64,000 nt of DNA from Thunnus maccoyii (taxonomy: Eukaryota > Chordata > Actinopteri > Scombriformes > Scombridae): the NCBI RefSeq assembly GCF_910596095.1, contig NC_056551.1:16013501-16077500 (forward strand), written 5' to 3'. Of this stretch, positions 23,644-36,065 are shown piece after piece. How positions within the stretch are numbered: position 1 is the first letter of the stretch; each line of letters starts with the position of its first letter. The notes beneath the pieces are model-generated. The model did not search any database. It saw nothing but the letters and a program-made list of their open reading frames with translations, and had not been told where the DNA came from. The position numbers and the translations under genes are program-made.

Positions 23644-24599
23644 CACAAGCACAATTATTAGCAGGAATAAGTCATTCATTAATAAATTCCAACTGTTGTG
23701 TAGAAAAAGACACACTTATTTCAAACCACAGTGTGTGCACATGCAGCATGTAGATTAAGACCATTGGCATTTGATGACGCATAGTTGAGTGAGTACCACT
23801 TGTCCTTGTGCAACAACGTTTGACAGTGCAAACGTTTTTATAAACTCGGTCGCTACTCGAGAAAAAAAGCACACAGATTGAACACTTGGTGGTGCTGTAA
23901 CAAGCAGATCTGATATGATCTGACCAGTATCTCCTGAACTGTAACAGCTGGCGGCCATGGTGATGTGTTGCGTTTGAGTCTGTTGTCCAGACCGGGCTTT
24001 TTGGCTTTCAACTCTGCCAGATCTCAACTGACAGACAAACTAACAGTCAAACATTTTTTGGATAGTTGTATTTTTAAAATATCCATACAATTCATCAGTG
24101 TCATCAGTGTTTACATTCTAGAGAAACTTATCAGATAAACCTGTCTGTTTTCTAAAAGATCTTTGTCACTCCCAGCGAGAATTTCTTCCCACATTGCTGA
24201 AAGCAACTCGACAAACTTGGCACGCAGGTCCATATAGACTTCATAGATAAGGGAACGGCTTTTGATTGTGGTGTACGAATTAGGTTCAGCAAATCAGCCA
24301 CTGGAGGTGCTGTATTAACATTTTTGACAATAAGACATTTTCCTTACATTATGTGTCAACAAACTTTTTTGGTTCCATTGTAGCGTCAACAGTTTCCCAC
24401 TATTTTGAATTTAATGCAAAACGACTTATTTGTATATTTGTATAACCTGTGTTGTGATCACCATTGTATAACTCAGTACTTGTATTGGGGTCTGTTTCTA
24501 TTGCAAAAAAGCAGTAAGAGTTTTTAAATTGTTGTTTTTTGTTTGGCTGTTAACAGTTAGTATGTGTGGTATTCATTCACAGGATATAGCACCAGATTG

Positions 24600-24689
24600 A
24601 TGGAGAAGAATGGCCCGAATCTCGTTGGATTGTCCCAACTCTTTACCAGGGATCCCCCTCAGTGTGCTGTCAGTGCCCATGGAGAATAA
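24600..24689 (+). other. traf2: Upstream ORF overlapping the traf2 start
   Basis: ATG at 24600 is in a different frame from the traf2 ATG at 24610 and reads 29 codons to a TAA at 24687-24689. Its context is weak (T at -3, G at +4), whereas the traf2 ATG has A at -3 and G at +4. Leaky scanning would be needed to reach TRAF2, so this may set translation level. Confidence 0.6.
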
Positions 24690-25497
24690 GTACAAATGTC
24701 AGCAGTGTCTCCAGGTCCTGAGGAAGCCTGTCCAGGCCCAGTGCGGCCACCGCTTCTGTGTACATTGCTTCAAGCAGCTCACCAGGTAGACTGGGAGGTC
24801 TTCAGACCACCTACAGCCGTGTGACATGCACATCCCCTCCTCCCCCTAATGCTTACCCCTCTCCCTGGACATGCTTCAGCACATCCTGTGTTCTTATCTC
24901 TGCTCGCCTCTGGGGATTTTTTTTTTTGCACTCCAGCTCATTTACATTATGCAGACTCATCCCTCACATGCCTGGATTCTAATACTGAAGTCAGTGAATC
25001 ACAAGGATCTGGCCCTGCTGACTCACATTAAAGGTGTTTCCCTTTTTCCACCACTTTTTCTTCATCTCACATTGTAATCACTGACTCAGTGGTATGTCAC
25101 TGAGTATACAATGGTGTATGGCCTTATGTTTAATGAGACTTCGGCAGTATCAGTAAACATAAGGTGACATGAGGAGATACATGAAATCATTTTAAACAAC
25201 TATACATAAAACAAAATACAACAAAAATATATTATTGCTAAACCTGTAAAACATGTTTGTATTAGAATCTAATGAAAACACATGTGATATATGGGTTTTC
25301 ACATGTAGAGAAGGTCCTAAAACCATAGATGCTTGTACCGTGTGAATTTCATTACATGTGAATTTCTGTTTCACATGTAAGAACCTCAACCTCAAATTGA
25401 TGTTTTCAAAGGGGATTTCACATGACTTGTCTGAAAGCTGCTACTGTCTGTACATGAGAACTCATCACATGATGACTTCACATGTGCTTTTTGTTTA

Positions 25498-25539
<42 letters not shown>

Positions 25540-28500
25540 TGTAACACTTATTCATTTTTGTCTCCAACTTTGCAAACGCTAAAACATCTGCCCATACCTC
25601 ATCAAAGTTACAATTTCTAGCATTTGTATTTCAATACAAACTTCTTTCACTGCTGTCGCTTATAATGATTCATGTACTTGAGCTGTGGTCCATACTGATC
25701 AGCAGCTGTTCTAGCAGTGGATCAGCAGGAAAACTGTTGCTGACTGTTAGCGCCCACCACCTGTTTCTCACTATACAATCCCAAACCTGTTCTGTTTGTC
25801 AGTTCTGGCCCAAAGCCTTGTGAAGCCTGCCGCCAAGAGGAAATATATGAGGAGCCTATTTCCATACTAAATAGTAGTGAGGTAAGTTATGAAGTATGCA
25901 GTATGAAGTATCACCCAACATTGTTATTTTATGAGACATCCTCCTTGTAACCTAAATACACCCCACTGGAGGGGGAATTCTTACCAAGATTCCTTCACCG
26001 CAGACTCACACAAAGCTGCCTACTATGTCTGTAAGTTATTATAATTAGTCGCTGTATGAGGTCACAGGACTCTTTGTTCTTGCTCCCCCACCAGGCATTT
26101 CCAGACAATGCAGCAGGTCGAGAAATAGCAAGTCTGCCTGCTAGGTGTTTGAACCAGGGCTGTACTTGGACAGGCTCAATAAAAGAATATGAGGTGAAGT
26201 ATAAAGTTCAGCTTCCCCTATGCTATTATTATCATGTTTCTGCTTTCTATTTGAGTATTTTTCTCTGCGTTACTGCTTTCTATTTGAGTATTTTTCTCTG
26301 CGTTACTGCTTTCTATTTGAGTATTTGTGTTTTCTGCTTTCTATTTGAGTATTTGTGTTTTCTGCTTTCTATTTTAGTATTTGTCTCTGTCTGTCCCGTA
26401 TTATTGAAGTGTTTAATGTCACCGAAATATTTCTGTCAGTATTTTAAAAATCTTTCTGAACCCTCAGTACCCACGCAGAGTCTACTCTGTTACATAGTCT
26501 GAATGGTTTTTCCCCTAAAGCCACTGTGGTATGATTGCATGCAGCAGAAACAGGAAGTGAATCTTAACATGCAGTTTGGAAAGTCCCCATGTTACCCGCT
26601 CAGATATGAACAACAACTGAGTGGAAAAGTACCAGGATATAAACGGCCATTTAAAGCAAGATTAACTCTGCTGTGGAGGGAGAGTTAGTTAACCATTACA
26701 TGATAACAAAACTGCTAGGCTTCACTAGTTCACAAGGGAACTGTTTTGTTTGTATTGGGCATTAAAACAGTACCAGGTTTAGACTGTAAGCCACATCCGT
26801 CAGACAGAGTAGAATCCTGGAAAATCCCTGCATGAATCATAAATGCTGTTTGTGTTGGTGTGATCAAATGAGTGTCAACAGTTTTGTTTGTACTGTAAAT
26901 ATTTCTGTGTCGCGCAAGTTGTTACCTTAATTAAAGAGGTGGCTTCCATGATGCTTATTTTGTGCTAAATGTGTCAAGCTTTCTGTTTATCTGTCTGCGG
27001 TTTCAATACACCCTACCCTATGACGAAAACTCTAAATCAGGCTCTACAGTTAAAATGATGTGATAGCAGGAAATATATTTAAAATGAGAGCACACAAAGC
27101 TGATGCTGAAGATTATTTTGCATGTTTTGCAAATTTGACTGGTTAGTTGAGGCTGTTGAAACTTCCCCTTCTCTGTTTAAGTGACATGTGCTTGCTTTCT
27201 ATGAGCATGGGCTCAGAGTGTGCTTAAGTTTTGTTGCGGTTTTTTTAAGATATGATTACTAGACTATGTAATACACCCACGATTTTGTGTGATTATCTGT
27301 GGGCTGCTGTCTTAGTCACTGTTGTTTGGAAAGAGCCGCACTACAGTTCGCTAGCGACACACACCCAAAACAGGTCTTACGAAGTCGGAAAAAAAGACTA
27401 AACATAGCGTCTGAGTGGCTTGGTTAGGACAGGGTTGTGACCGGACAGATGTTAGAAATGATTCATTTATTAAATATGGTTATTCGGTTCGAGGTTTGCC
27501 GGTGTAATGTGTGAATAAATGAGCAGTCAAAGCGAAAAACAGGCTCACGTACCTGCGGTTCTTGCTCTGTGGCTCCAGCGTGGTGTTGACAGTCATTGTG
27601 AAAGACACTTCCCGGTTGAGAAGCTCCACCTCCCACTTGACACTTCGAGAACCGCCCCTTAATTTCCCGATATTTTCAAAAATACGAGTAATGGATTTTT
27701 GTAGATGATTATCAACCACTTTACAGCTTTTTGTGGGAAAAAAAATAGATACAAAAAGATCACAATAATTTCATGTTGTAATTTCAATTATCATTTCTGT
27801 GCTTCTGTTTCTTGTACTCTCATTTCCACATCTTACAATTACTTCATACTTCTGTTGGGATCCCTTTTGTTTTTGTTTTAAGGTCAGATTTTTCAAAAAG
27901 CTCTTTTTATCTCACTTGCTTTGTATATGTTGTTTTTGTTTAATCACATACTTGTATGTGCAAATTAATACATTGTAATTCTCAGAATATTTCACAAAAC
28001 CATTACTTTATATCCTTTTCATAATTAAATTGGTGTACCGTGTCATTATCTTTCACCTGCATGTTTGTGCACTCGTGAAATGAACAAATGATAAAAAGGT
28101 TCAGCTTGTTTTTCCACATTGCAGCTGTCAGAACATCCTGTACCACACCTGCACTCATTATAGGGGTGTTTTTCAGTTAGAACTTCAGTTAAATTGCATT
28201 TGCACAAACCAGTAAATTTGATAATGATTGATGAGGCGGTTACCTTATATGAACAGAGACAAAAGTTCAGAGAGATCTGTTTTGATCATCTAGTATACTA
28301 CTGTCCTGTTTGCACTCACATAGCCTATAACACCATAAAACACAACTGTCTCTCTGTGATTTTATCTTTTCTAAAGCAATGGATACCAGACACACCTGCT
28401 CTGTAAGACAGGCAGACAGTAATGATGATAATAATAATAATAATAATAATCGATCTCACCTCCATTTTTAGGCTCAGCATGAAGGTCGCTGTGAATTTGA

Positions 28501-31500
28501 GCGAATACAGTGTGAGGCCTGCCAAACCTTAATCCTTCGTACAGAGAAGGACAGACATAATGAGAGAGAATGTGAAGCAAGAACACTCAACTGCAAATAC
28601 TGCAAATTGACCTTCAACTTTAAAGAGATCAAGGTAAGAGAAACATAATATATTGTGAAGCAGTTTCTGGTTGTGTCTACATATATGAACAAAAAGTAAT
28701 TTTTCTTTTTTATCCTGTTTGGTGTATTTTAGGCCCATGACGAGATATGCCTGAAGTTCCCCTTACAATGTAAAGACTGTGGCAAGAAGAAGATCCCAAG
28801 AGAAAAGGTCTGAGCTTTCACTCAAATTAACCTTTAAGTTCCCATACAGTGAAATATGTGCAATTATACAAAATAATGATAATTAACAGAAAATATAAGG
28901 TAAATGTACCATTAAACTAGATAAAATCCTAAGAAAAGCCAGCTAATCACATGATCACAGGCCTGTCAGTTCCACATGTTGATCCCCTGAACAGAAAGTC
29001 ATCTAATGGCAGTTTCATGAAATGGGGTCTTAAAATTCCTTTTATGACCAATCAGTTTCTTTTTGACTGTACTTCTGCTGTACTTCTCTTTCACTTTCTT
29101 GTCTGGACTGATGCATTGTTTGAAGCCGGTCTGCTAACTGTTAACCTTTTGTCTGTTCTATCTTCAGTTCAATGACCACAGCAGGTCCTGCGCCAAATCA
29201 AAGAGTGCTTGTCCATTCAGTGAAGTGGGCTGTAAATCTGTGGTACGTATAATATCACATAAAATGCTTTTATTGTGTTTTTTCAAGGTATTTTTAAAGG
29301 AGTTTTTATTAGGTAGATGAGAAGATTGACACCACTCACATGTCTGTGCGCTAAATATGAAGCTACAGCCAGGAGACGGTTAACTTAATTTAGCATTCAG
29401 ACGTAAACATGGTTAAACAGCTAGCTCAGCTCTGTTCTAAGGTAATAAAATCTTCCCACCAGCACCCTTAAAAGTTGAAATAGTCCAGGATATAGCCCCA
29501 TTTAAAACCACAATTTGTCATTTTTACACATTGGTTTTGTACAGATAAAACAAATAAGACATAACATGTTAATTATTGAGCTTTAGCAGTGCTGGTAAGT
29601 GGAGTCTTCAAAATTTGACAGAGCCTGTTCCCACATGCCTCCAGTCTTCATGCTAATTACTTGCTGGCTCGTAAAGGTCTGAGAGTGGTATCAATCTTCT
29701 CATCTAACAAAAGCGTATTTCCCGAAATATCAAACTATTCTATAAATAATCGGCACAATAATAATTCACTTAAGAGGGCGGAGAAAAAAAACACAGAAGA
29801 GGCCGACCATCAGCATGGCTGGAAATATCAGACTATTTTAGCTTTAGCTGATATATCAGTATCAGCATAAATGTCAGCTGATAAATAATAAGAAATTGCA
29901 GAGCAGATATACGTTGTACACCTGAGAGGACTGACAAAACAGCCTACTCTGTACATATTGTGGTCACAGTTATTTGATAAACAAATTGAAGGCACTGAAA
30001 ACCTGTTTTCATAATCAGCTTCTCTATGAAGGCTGGTGATGTACATCAACACATCATTCTCTGCCAAAGTTAGAACAAATTTGGTTCATTCAAATAAGAG
30101 ATTTGTGTCTGTGCTGGGTTTTTTTCTGAGCTCTTCTCATCAGTTTGAAATGGGTGGGGCTCAGAAAGATTACCAATCAGGATTTAGCAACGTTTGAATC
30201 AAATCTGATGAGCCTCGTGGGATTGTTTGTAGTTGTGTATGTTGCCAGGAAACCACAGCCACACAGTCCTGATGAAGCAGATTACCTCAGTTTTTGAACG
30301 TTACGCACTAAAGCATGCTTTTTATGGAGTTTTATTTTTGCTTATAGAAACAAAAACATTCCTTAAAAACTAAAAACTTGCTGATATATTGGAACAGTTT
30401 ATTTTTAACAAATGACAATATAAGTATTGGCCTCAAAAAATCCAGTATTTGTTAAATACTGGACACAACTGTACAAACCTTTAGTGCAGGGCAACCACTG
30501 TTAAAAACCTAATTAGCTCCCATTTATGCCCTCAAGTTGAACCATTTCAGTTTATTTAGCAGCTAAATAAGCTCTTTATTTCTTCTGTGCTCTCTCAGAT
30601 AGAGAACGGGAAGCTCAGCGACCATGAGCACAGCAGCACCATGGAGCACTTGCGTCTGCTGCTGCCCATGGTGCTGTCTATGGCTAAGCCAAGTGCAGAG
30701 GCTTCTGGTCCCGGCGAGTGGCAGGAAGACTCTGGTCTTGGCCTGTACAGGGCTCCTGAGGAGGGAGTCGCTATGGGCGCTGGAGCTGGAGCCGCAGCCT
30801 CCACGCAGTCTGTGGACTTGGAGAAAAAGGTGAGTTTCAACAGATTTGATGCCCCGTTGAACTATTGTGTATAGGTTTCGAATGAGACACATATTAAAAG
30901 ATCTGAATACATTTGTTTGTTTCTTGACAGGTGAACGCCTTAGAAAACATTGTTTGTGTCCTGAACCGGGAAGTGGAGCGCAGTTCAGTAACGTTGGAAG
31001 CTTTCTCACATCAGCATCGTTTAGACCAAGAAAAAATTGAAAATCTGTCTAATAAAGTGCGGCAGCTTGAGAGGACGCTGACTATGAGAGATTTGCAGCT
31101 GTCTGAGACTGAACAGATGGTGCGAGAACTCCAGTACTGCACCTACGATGGAATATTTGTCTGGAAAATCTCTGACTTTTCACGCCGCAGACAAGAAGCT
31201 GTGGCTGGTCGGACACCTGCGATGTTCTCACCAGGTAAGATGAAAGACGCTTTGCAGGTGGTAACACAATCACCACCTTTCATCTATTTCAAAGGTCTTT
31301 CTTCAGATGTGGCGTATTTTATGTCCCAGCTTTTGAATTCGAGAGAGCGAAGATCATGTGGCTTGTAGGATATTTCATCCCTTGGCCAGCAGAGAAGGGA
31401 AATTCCACTTCACTACACCCCTGTTGTCCTACAGGGAGTGTACATGTTACTCCTATTCTCACATGACATGCTTTATTGGCTCTGTACTCATTCTGGATTT

Positions 31501-31984
31501 TTTTTTTCTTCTTCACAGCGTTTTACTCCAGCAAATACGGCTACAAAATGTGTCTGAGACTGTATTTGAATGGCGACGGGACAGGTCGAGGGACACACCT
31601 TTCACTGTTCTTTGTTGTCATGGGGGGCAAGTGTGACGCTCTGCTCAAATGGCCTTTCAGTCAGAAGGTAGGAAAATTTGTAAATGATTATTTCAACAAT
31701 ATTAATCCAGAACCTCCACGACAAACGGCACAAAACAAGCTGATCCTCTCCTTCTCTTCCCCCAGGTGACGCTAATGCTGTTGGATCAGAACAACAGGGA
31801 GCACATTATTGATGCTTTCCGCCCTGATGTCACTTCCACCTCCTTTCAGCGGCCGATCAGTGAGATGAACATCGCCAGTGGCTGCCCGCTCTTCTGTCCA
31901 CTGGCTAAACTGGCCGGCAAGAGCCCCTATCTGAGAGATGACACAATTTTCATAAAAGCAATTGTTGACCTCACAGGCTTATAA
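24610..31984 (+). CDS. traf2: TNF receptor-associated factor 2 (TRAF2), 10 coding exons, 522 aa
   Basis: Exons: 24610-24785, 25803-25881, 26095-26193, 28472-28633, 28733-28807, 29168-29242, 30599-30829, 30931-31234, 31519-31667, 31766-31984; they sum to 1569 nt in one frame, with all GT/AG introns. RING finger at about residues 30-68 (C30, C33, C45, H47, C50, C53, C65, C68), then TRAF-type zinc fingers (about 95-225), a linker, a coiled coil (about 300-368) and a MATH/TRAF-C domain (about 371-522). NIVCVLNREVER, YGYKMCLR and DLTGL at the C-terminus match vertebrate TRAF2. The protein is a trimeric cytosolic adaptor that binds TNF-receptor-family tails and recruits cIAP1/2 to drive NF-kB and JNK signalling. 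The linker in exon 7 (SGPGEWQEDSGLG to GAGAGAA) is longer than in human TRAF2 (501 aa). A teleost a/b paralogue assignment cannot be made here. Confidence 0.95.
25502..25536. repeat. (TG)n microsatellite
   Basis: About 17 TG units in traf2 intron between coding exons 1 and 2. Confidence 0.95.
26241..26383. repeat. Minisatellite, five copies, in a traf2 intron
   Basis: Five copies of TGCTTTCTATTTGAGTATTT start at 26241, 26274, 26307, 26335 and 26363 (the last with one change), so spacing is 33, 33, 28 and 28 bp. The intervening filler alternates between TTCTCTGCGTTAC and GTGTTTTC, giving two unit types. It begins 48 bp after the exon ending at 26193. Confidence 0.9.
27290..27720 (-). other. 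CpG-rich island with an antisense exon-like open frame, unassigned
   Basis: Within traf2's 2.3-kb intron (26194-28471), CpG dinucleotides cluster against an AT-rich background. On the minus strand an open frame starts at 27719; an internal ATG at 27596 reads MTVNTTLEPQSKNR and runs into a strong splice donor, CAG|GTACGTGAG, at 27553/27552. GGGGCGG (GC box) and CCGGAAGTG-like sequence (CGGGAAGTG) precede that ATG. This looks like a first coding exon of a nested or antisense gene. I do not recognise the peptide and could not find a following exon. Confidence 0.3.
28424..28450. repeat. (ATA)n microsatellite
   Basis: About nine ATA/ATG units ending 21 bp before the traf2 exon at 28472. Confidence 0.85.
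29243..30598 (+). other. traf2: traf2 intron between coding exons 6 and 7
   Basis: A 1.36-kb AT-rich intron. I see no exon, RNA gene or repeat with clear ends in it. Confidence 0.5.
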
Positions 31985-32250
31985 GGTGCAGGCTGTGGAA
32001 GCTACACCAAAAAAAACCCAAATATAATAATAATAATAATAATAATATAGGATATATTATATATGGTAAACAATTTAATAATTATATTAACATACATATA
32101 TATGTTTTTATATACACTATTATTTATAATAATCATCTATATTTACGTATATGTACAATATACTATATACAGTTGTATAAATAATAACTTCACAAAGGAA
32201 TCATACCAGTTTTTTGGCAAGTTTTAGCTCATAAATAAAAGCCATGTATA
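31985..32250 (+). other. traf2: traf2 3'UTR with polyadenylation signal
   Basis: Short AT-rich 3'UTR with an (ATA)n run at about 32023-32048. AATAAA at 32234-32239 is the likely polyadenylation signal, giving a 3'UTR of roughly 270 nt. Confidence 0.55.
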
Positions 32251-32705
32251 TTAAATTTTCTCCACTGATATTCAAATGCTTGCTGTGAAATGTGATGATT
32301 TTGTCTGGGATTTACTCAACCATTTCAAGCAGCCATTAGTTTCCATTTTACAAAGATAATGTACCTCATAGAAAATGTGGTGCATCACAGAAGTTAAAGA
32401 ATAAGGCTGGCAGGTTTGTATATTTTTCTTACTGTCAACAAATCTCATGTGCAGAGCCAAACCAACAATGAACTCATCCTACAAATAATGTGCGTATCCA
32501 AAGCCTGATATATCGTATTCATCTGTGCCGTAGACCTCAGCGAGGCACACCATGAGCATGTGAGTTTGCTAAAAAACAGCTCCAGAAACTAATAGTAGTG
32601 ATCACGATTTCAATCTCACTAGGGTGGTACGGCAGACGCCACTGAGCGTGCTTTGCTGTCTTCTTGTGCTACAATCTCTTGACTTCGTACTGAAGTTCTT
32701 TGAGA

Positions 32706-34030
32706 AATGAACAATGTAGCACAAAATCAAGGGGTTGTGATACATAGTGCGACAAGCTAGTGGAACTCTGTAAATGCAACTGTGTTGCCATACACAGAAC
32801 TACTCTCCGGAGACTGAAAATGTGATTGCTGTTATTAGTTTTTGGAGCCATTTCAAAACAATGAAGTGCAATGGTGTTGGTCACTGATGTGTTTTTACTA
32901 GTTTCTGGATAAAAACAGAGGTCTATGGCCAAGAGGAATAAGATAAGGTCTTATTGTAGCATTATTATTATTCAGCATGTATTCTTTTTTGTGTGTCAGT
33001 TGGTTTTATCTTCCATCTTATGCTATGTATTCTAGTTTCACTTTATTTTACTTTTGGTATTTTTATTTTATTTTATTTTATTTTATATTATTGTTATTAT
33101 CAAGGGGGTTTTATTTTCCATCTTATCTTACATGGGTGCTGAGGCCAGTGGTTGGTAGGTTTGAGGAAAAAAAGACTGTGGTGTGTGTTTTTTAACCCCA
33201 CAGTGCCACTAAGGGTGGTTTTTTTTCCTGGGCAGCTTCGGGTTGCGCCCGACACAGATAACACCCACAGTGAGGTTAAACCCGTGGGAAGATATTCTGG
33301 GGTAAGATGAAAAAGGCTTATTTCGGTTAATCAATACCGGTGGTGAGTCTGTGTCCGTTGGGAAAAGAGAGGTTCTGTTATGCTGATGGCTACAGAGACC
33401 TAGGCGCCAATTTATAGATTGTGCACACATGTTTATTAATTCTCAAAATACCACCACTGAAGTATGCGTTCTATGTATCTTATATTTATTATCAAATGAG
33501 TTTTATTTTTTATGTTATGTACATTTACATGTTTTTATGTTAATTTTATGTTTTTTAGTTTTTTTTTTTATGTGAAGTCAATGGTGCATATAATTTCTGG
33601 TATAATACTGGTTTGGCTCTGTGCATGACATTTGTTGACATTCAGAAAAGTATAGAAAAAAAATTGCAAGACATATCTTTTAAGCAAGAGTCTGAAATGA
33701 ATGGAAGTCTATGGCTGCCTGAAATGGTTGGAAACACACTTCCAAAATCCCGAACACATGAACATGATCTGCTAAAGAGTTACCTGTGATGTACTGGCTT
33801 TTCACTTTTTTAATGTAACGCAATTAGAGGTGCACATGTGATGAACACAACATAATACAAATGTGATGTTGTATATGATGAATATGATGTACTAGATTCG
33901 GACACCAGGAAGACTAGCTGACTAGCTGAGAGTAGTTCTGTTTAAAGCAACACGGTTGCATTTACAGAGCTCCACTAGCTTGTCGCGCTACGTTTCACAA
34001 CCTCTTGATTTTGTGCTACATTGTTCTAGT
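32706..34030. mobile_element. Foldback-type element with ~100-bp inverted arms
   Basis: The segment 32708-32810 (from GAACAATGTAGCACAAAATC through GCGACAAGCTAGTGGA to CAGAACTACTCTC) is matched at an estimated 85% or better by the reverse complement of 33928-34027. The 1.1-kb interior is AT-rich with a (TTTTA)n run (33061-33086) and no transposase-like frame. The long, diverged arms suggest a foldback or MITE-derived element, or two oppositely inserted copies of one short repeat. Confidence 0.65.
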
Positions 34031-34206
34031 AGCTAGCACAATGTGCTACATTGTTCACTAGCATCAGCTAAGTAGGATCCTTTTTAAAGAAATAAATGAA
34101 TGTACCATTATTTTATTTGTGGTAAATAGGCTAAAACTTGAAAAACCACTGGTATGGTTCGTTGTGTTATGTGATTTTGAGTACTACAATGATTGTCACC
34201 TTAAGG

Positions 34207-34757
34207 CAGGGGTCAGCAATTAGGTTCAGCCACGTTTTTTTTCATTGGGGGGCCGTTAACCAGTGCAGTGGAAACGCCTATATGTTTTATTTCTTTCATT
34301 TAAAAATAAAATGGATTTATAACACTGTTAAGGACTGTATCTGAGAGGCAAAAATGTCATCAACACACCATTTCTGTTCGACTGCCAACCATTTGTGTTT
34401 ATCAAGAACAAATCTGTGAGGGTTGCAAAGTCGTAAGTTGTTTAATTAAAACTGTTAGAATTCACGCATTAAACTTTAATTTTGAATAGGTTTATTAGAC
34501 TTAATTTCAGCACCATGCGTCGTTCAAATAGTTTGATGCAGCTGTAGTTTTAATGCCTCTACTGGTGTGGGGGCAGAATTAACAAGTTTATATTACAATA
34601 ATTAGGATTTACAGGTGCCTTGTGATTATTTTGTTATCTACAGTAGATTTGTAAAAAAAAAAATTATTGATCTAAACTATGAAACTTTCTTAAGGGGGCC
34701 AAATATTTTTTCTGCAGGGCCAGATTTGGCCCACAGGCCGCTATTTGCCCACCACTG
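34207..34757. mobile_element. Non-autonomous hAT (Charlie-like) element, 551 bp
   Basis: Starts CAGGGGTCAGCAA and ends TTGCCCACCACTG; the inverted ends match at 10 of 13 positions. Flanks are CCTTAAGG (34199-34206) and CCCTAAGG (34758-34765), an 8-bp duplication with one mismatch. The subterminal 'GGGGGCCAAAT...CTGCAGGGCCAGATTTGGCC' is characteristic of this hAT group. No open frame for a transposase. Confidence 0.85.
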
Positions 34758-35769
34758 CCCTAAGGTGACCCTCTTGGCATTCAAATCTTATAACTTATAA
34801 CTAAATAATGATGTTTGTATTAAATACCTTGATTATATCATATCTATCATAATAATTTTTATATGCCAGACTCTGCTTTGCATACAAATATGTAATCTAG
34901 TCTGTATAGACCACAGGCCTGAGGTTTAATTTATAAAAAATAATAGCAATTTAAGATGTTAAAATATGCTTAGATGCTTTCCTTATAAGCCAAATTCCAA
35001 ATTAACCTGCTAAATATTCATTATATATTCATTTCCTCCTGTATAATCTATATCTATTATTTTCATTCCCACTTATTTTTAGATTATACGTGTATAACAT
35101 ACCTATATAATGCTTAATTAATGTAAATCTGTGTCTAAGTGCTTTACTGTATATTATACATTACTTAAGAATCGGTGGTAGTTAGAATTGACTTCGGTGT
35201 TTTGTTATTTTTTCCACCAGTTAATAAAATTATTCTAAACTAATAAATCATTACTAAACACACAATATCTAAATTAAAGTACATATTTATCATTAAACTC
35301 AAATGCTCACAATTAAATATGAGCCTTTCCATCTCATAACACACATACATTATATTTTAACAATAGCTTCTTAGCCCAATGGCCGGTATACAAGCATGAG
35401 TGAGAACAACAAAAAAAACTTCAAAGCTTGGCTCAAACATCAATTATTAACGCCTTTGCCGGTATCAGTTATATACAAATAGGACTTTTAGTACTTAAGC
35501 ACATTTTACTGAAAATTCTGCACTTTTAAGTAAATGTTTTAATGAAGTTCATCCATCAGTACAGTCAACCAATCTTTGTGCATTTTTATTGTAATTAGAG
35601 TAAAGTATTGAAGCATATTGCATGAATTCAAGTCTTATTGATGCTTTTGTGCAAATGGTTTGTACATGCAAAGATTTTTGTTGTGCCATGTTCGCTGCTA
35701 TTAAGGAACACACAGAATGTCAATTATGAAGAAATACCTACTGATGTGTATGTTTGCTTACATTGGTTG

Positions 35770-36065
35770 CAATTCATTGATCAGTCATTCAATAGAAAAC
35801 TAATTGTGAACTATTTGGATCATTGATTAAACATATTAATTATTGTCTGGCTACTCAGCTGTGGGGATTACCTGCTTTTTTTTGGTTTTATGTGAAAGTG
35901 AACTGAAAGTCTTTGGGTTTCGGACTGTTGATTGTACAAAACAAGACATTTTAACACTTCAAGTCAACTTAGGCTTTAAGAAACTGTAATTGGCCTCTTT
36001 GTTTACTATTTCCTGACAATTTATAGACCAAAAAATAATATAAATTATTGTTAGATGTAGCCCTA
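35770..36065. repeat. Diverged 'AGCTGCAAC/GATTAATC' family repeat
   Basis: Contains ATCATTGATTAAACATATTA at one side, the shared 'tttcggactgttgattgtac' line, and ends near TTATTGTTAGATGTAGCCCTA, the family's inverted end. Confidence 0.6.

Larger units (their letters stand above)
19101..24582 (+). other. traf2: traf2 5' non-coding interval (intron 1, possibly with extra 5' exons)
   Basis: No traf2 coding sequence until 24610. A segment at about 19588-19740 follows a pyrimidine tract and AG and carries an ATG in good context at 19660 opening only a short frame, so it may be an alternative 5'UTR exon. A SINE-like repeat lies at about 20935-21080 and a second repeat at about 22790-23020. A CTCF-like site lies at 23630-23643. 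The rest shows nothing assignable. Confidence 0.45.

Noticed and set aside
30595-30840. Minus-strand frame over a traf2 exon
   Set aside because: Antisense shadow of coding sequence with no motif.
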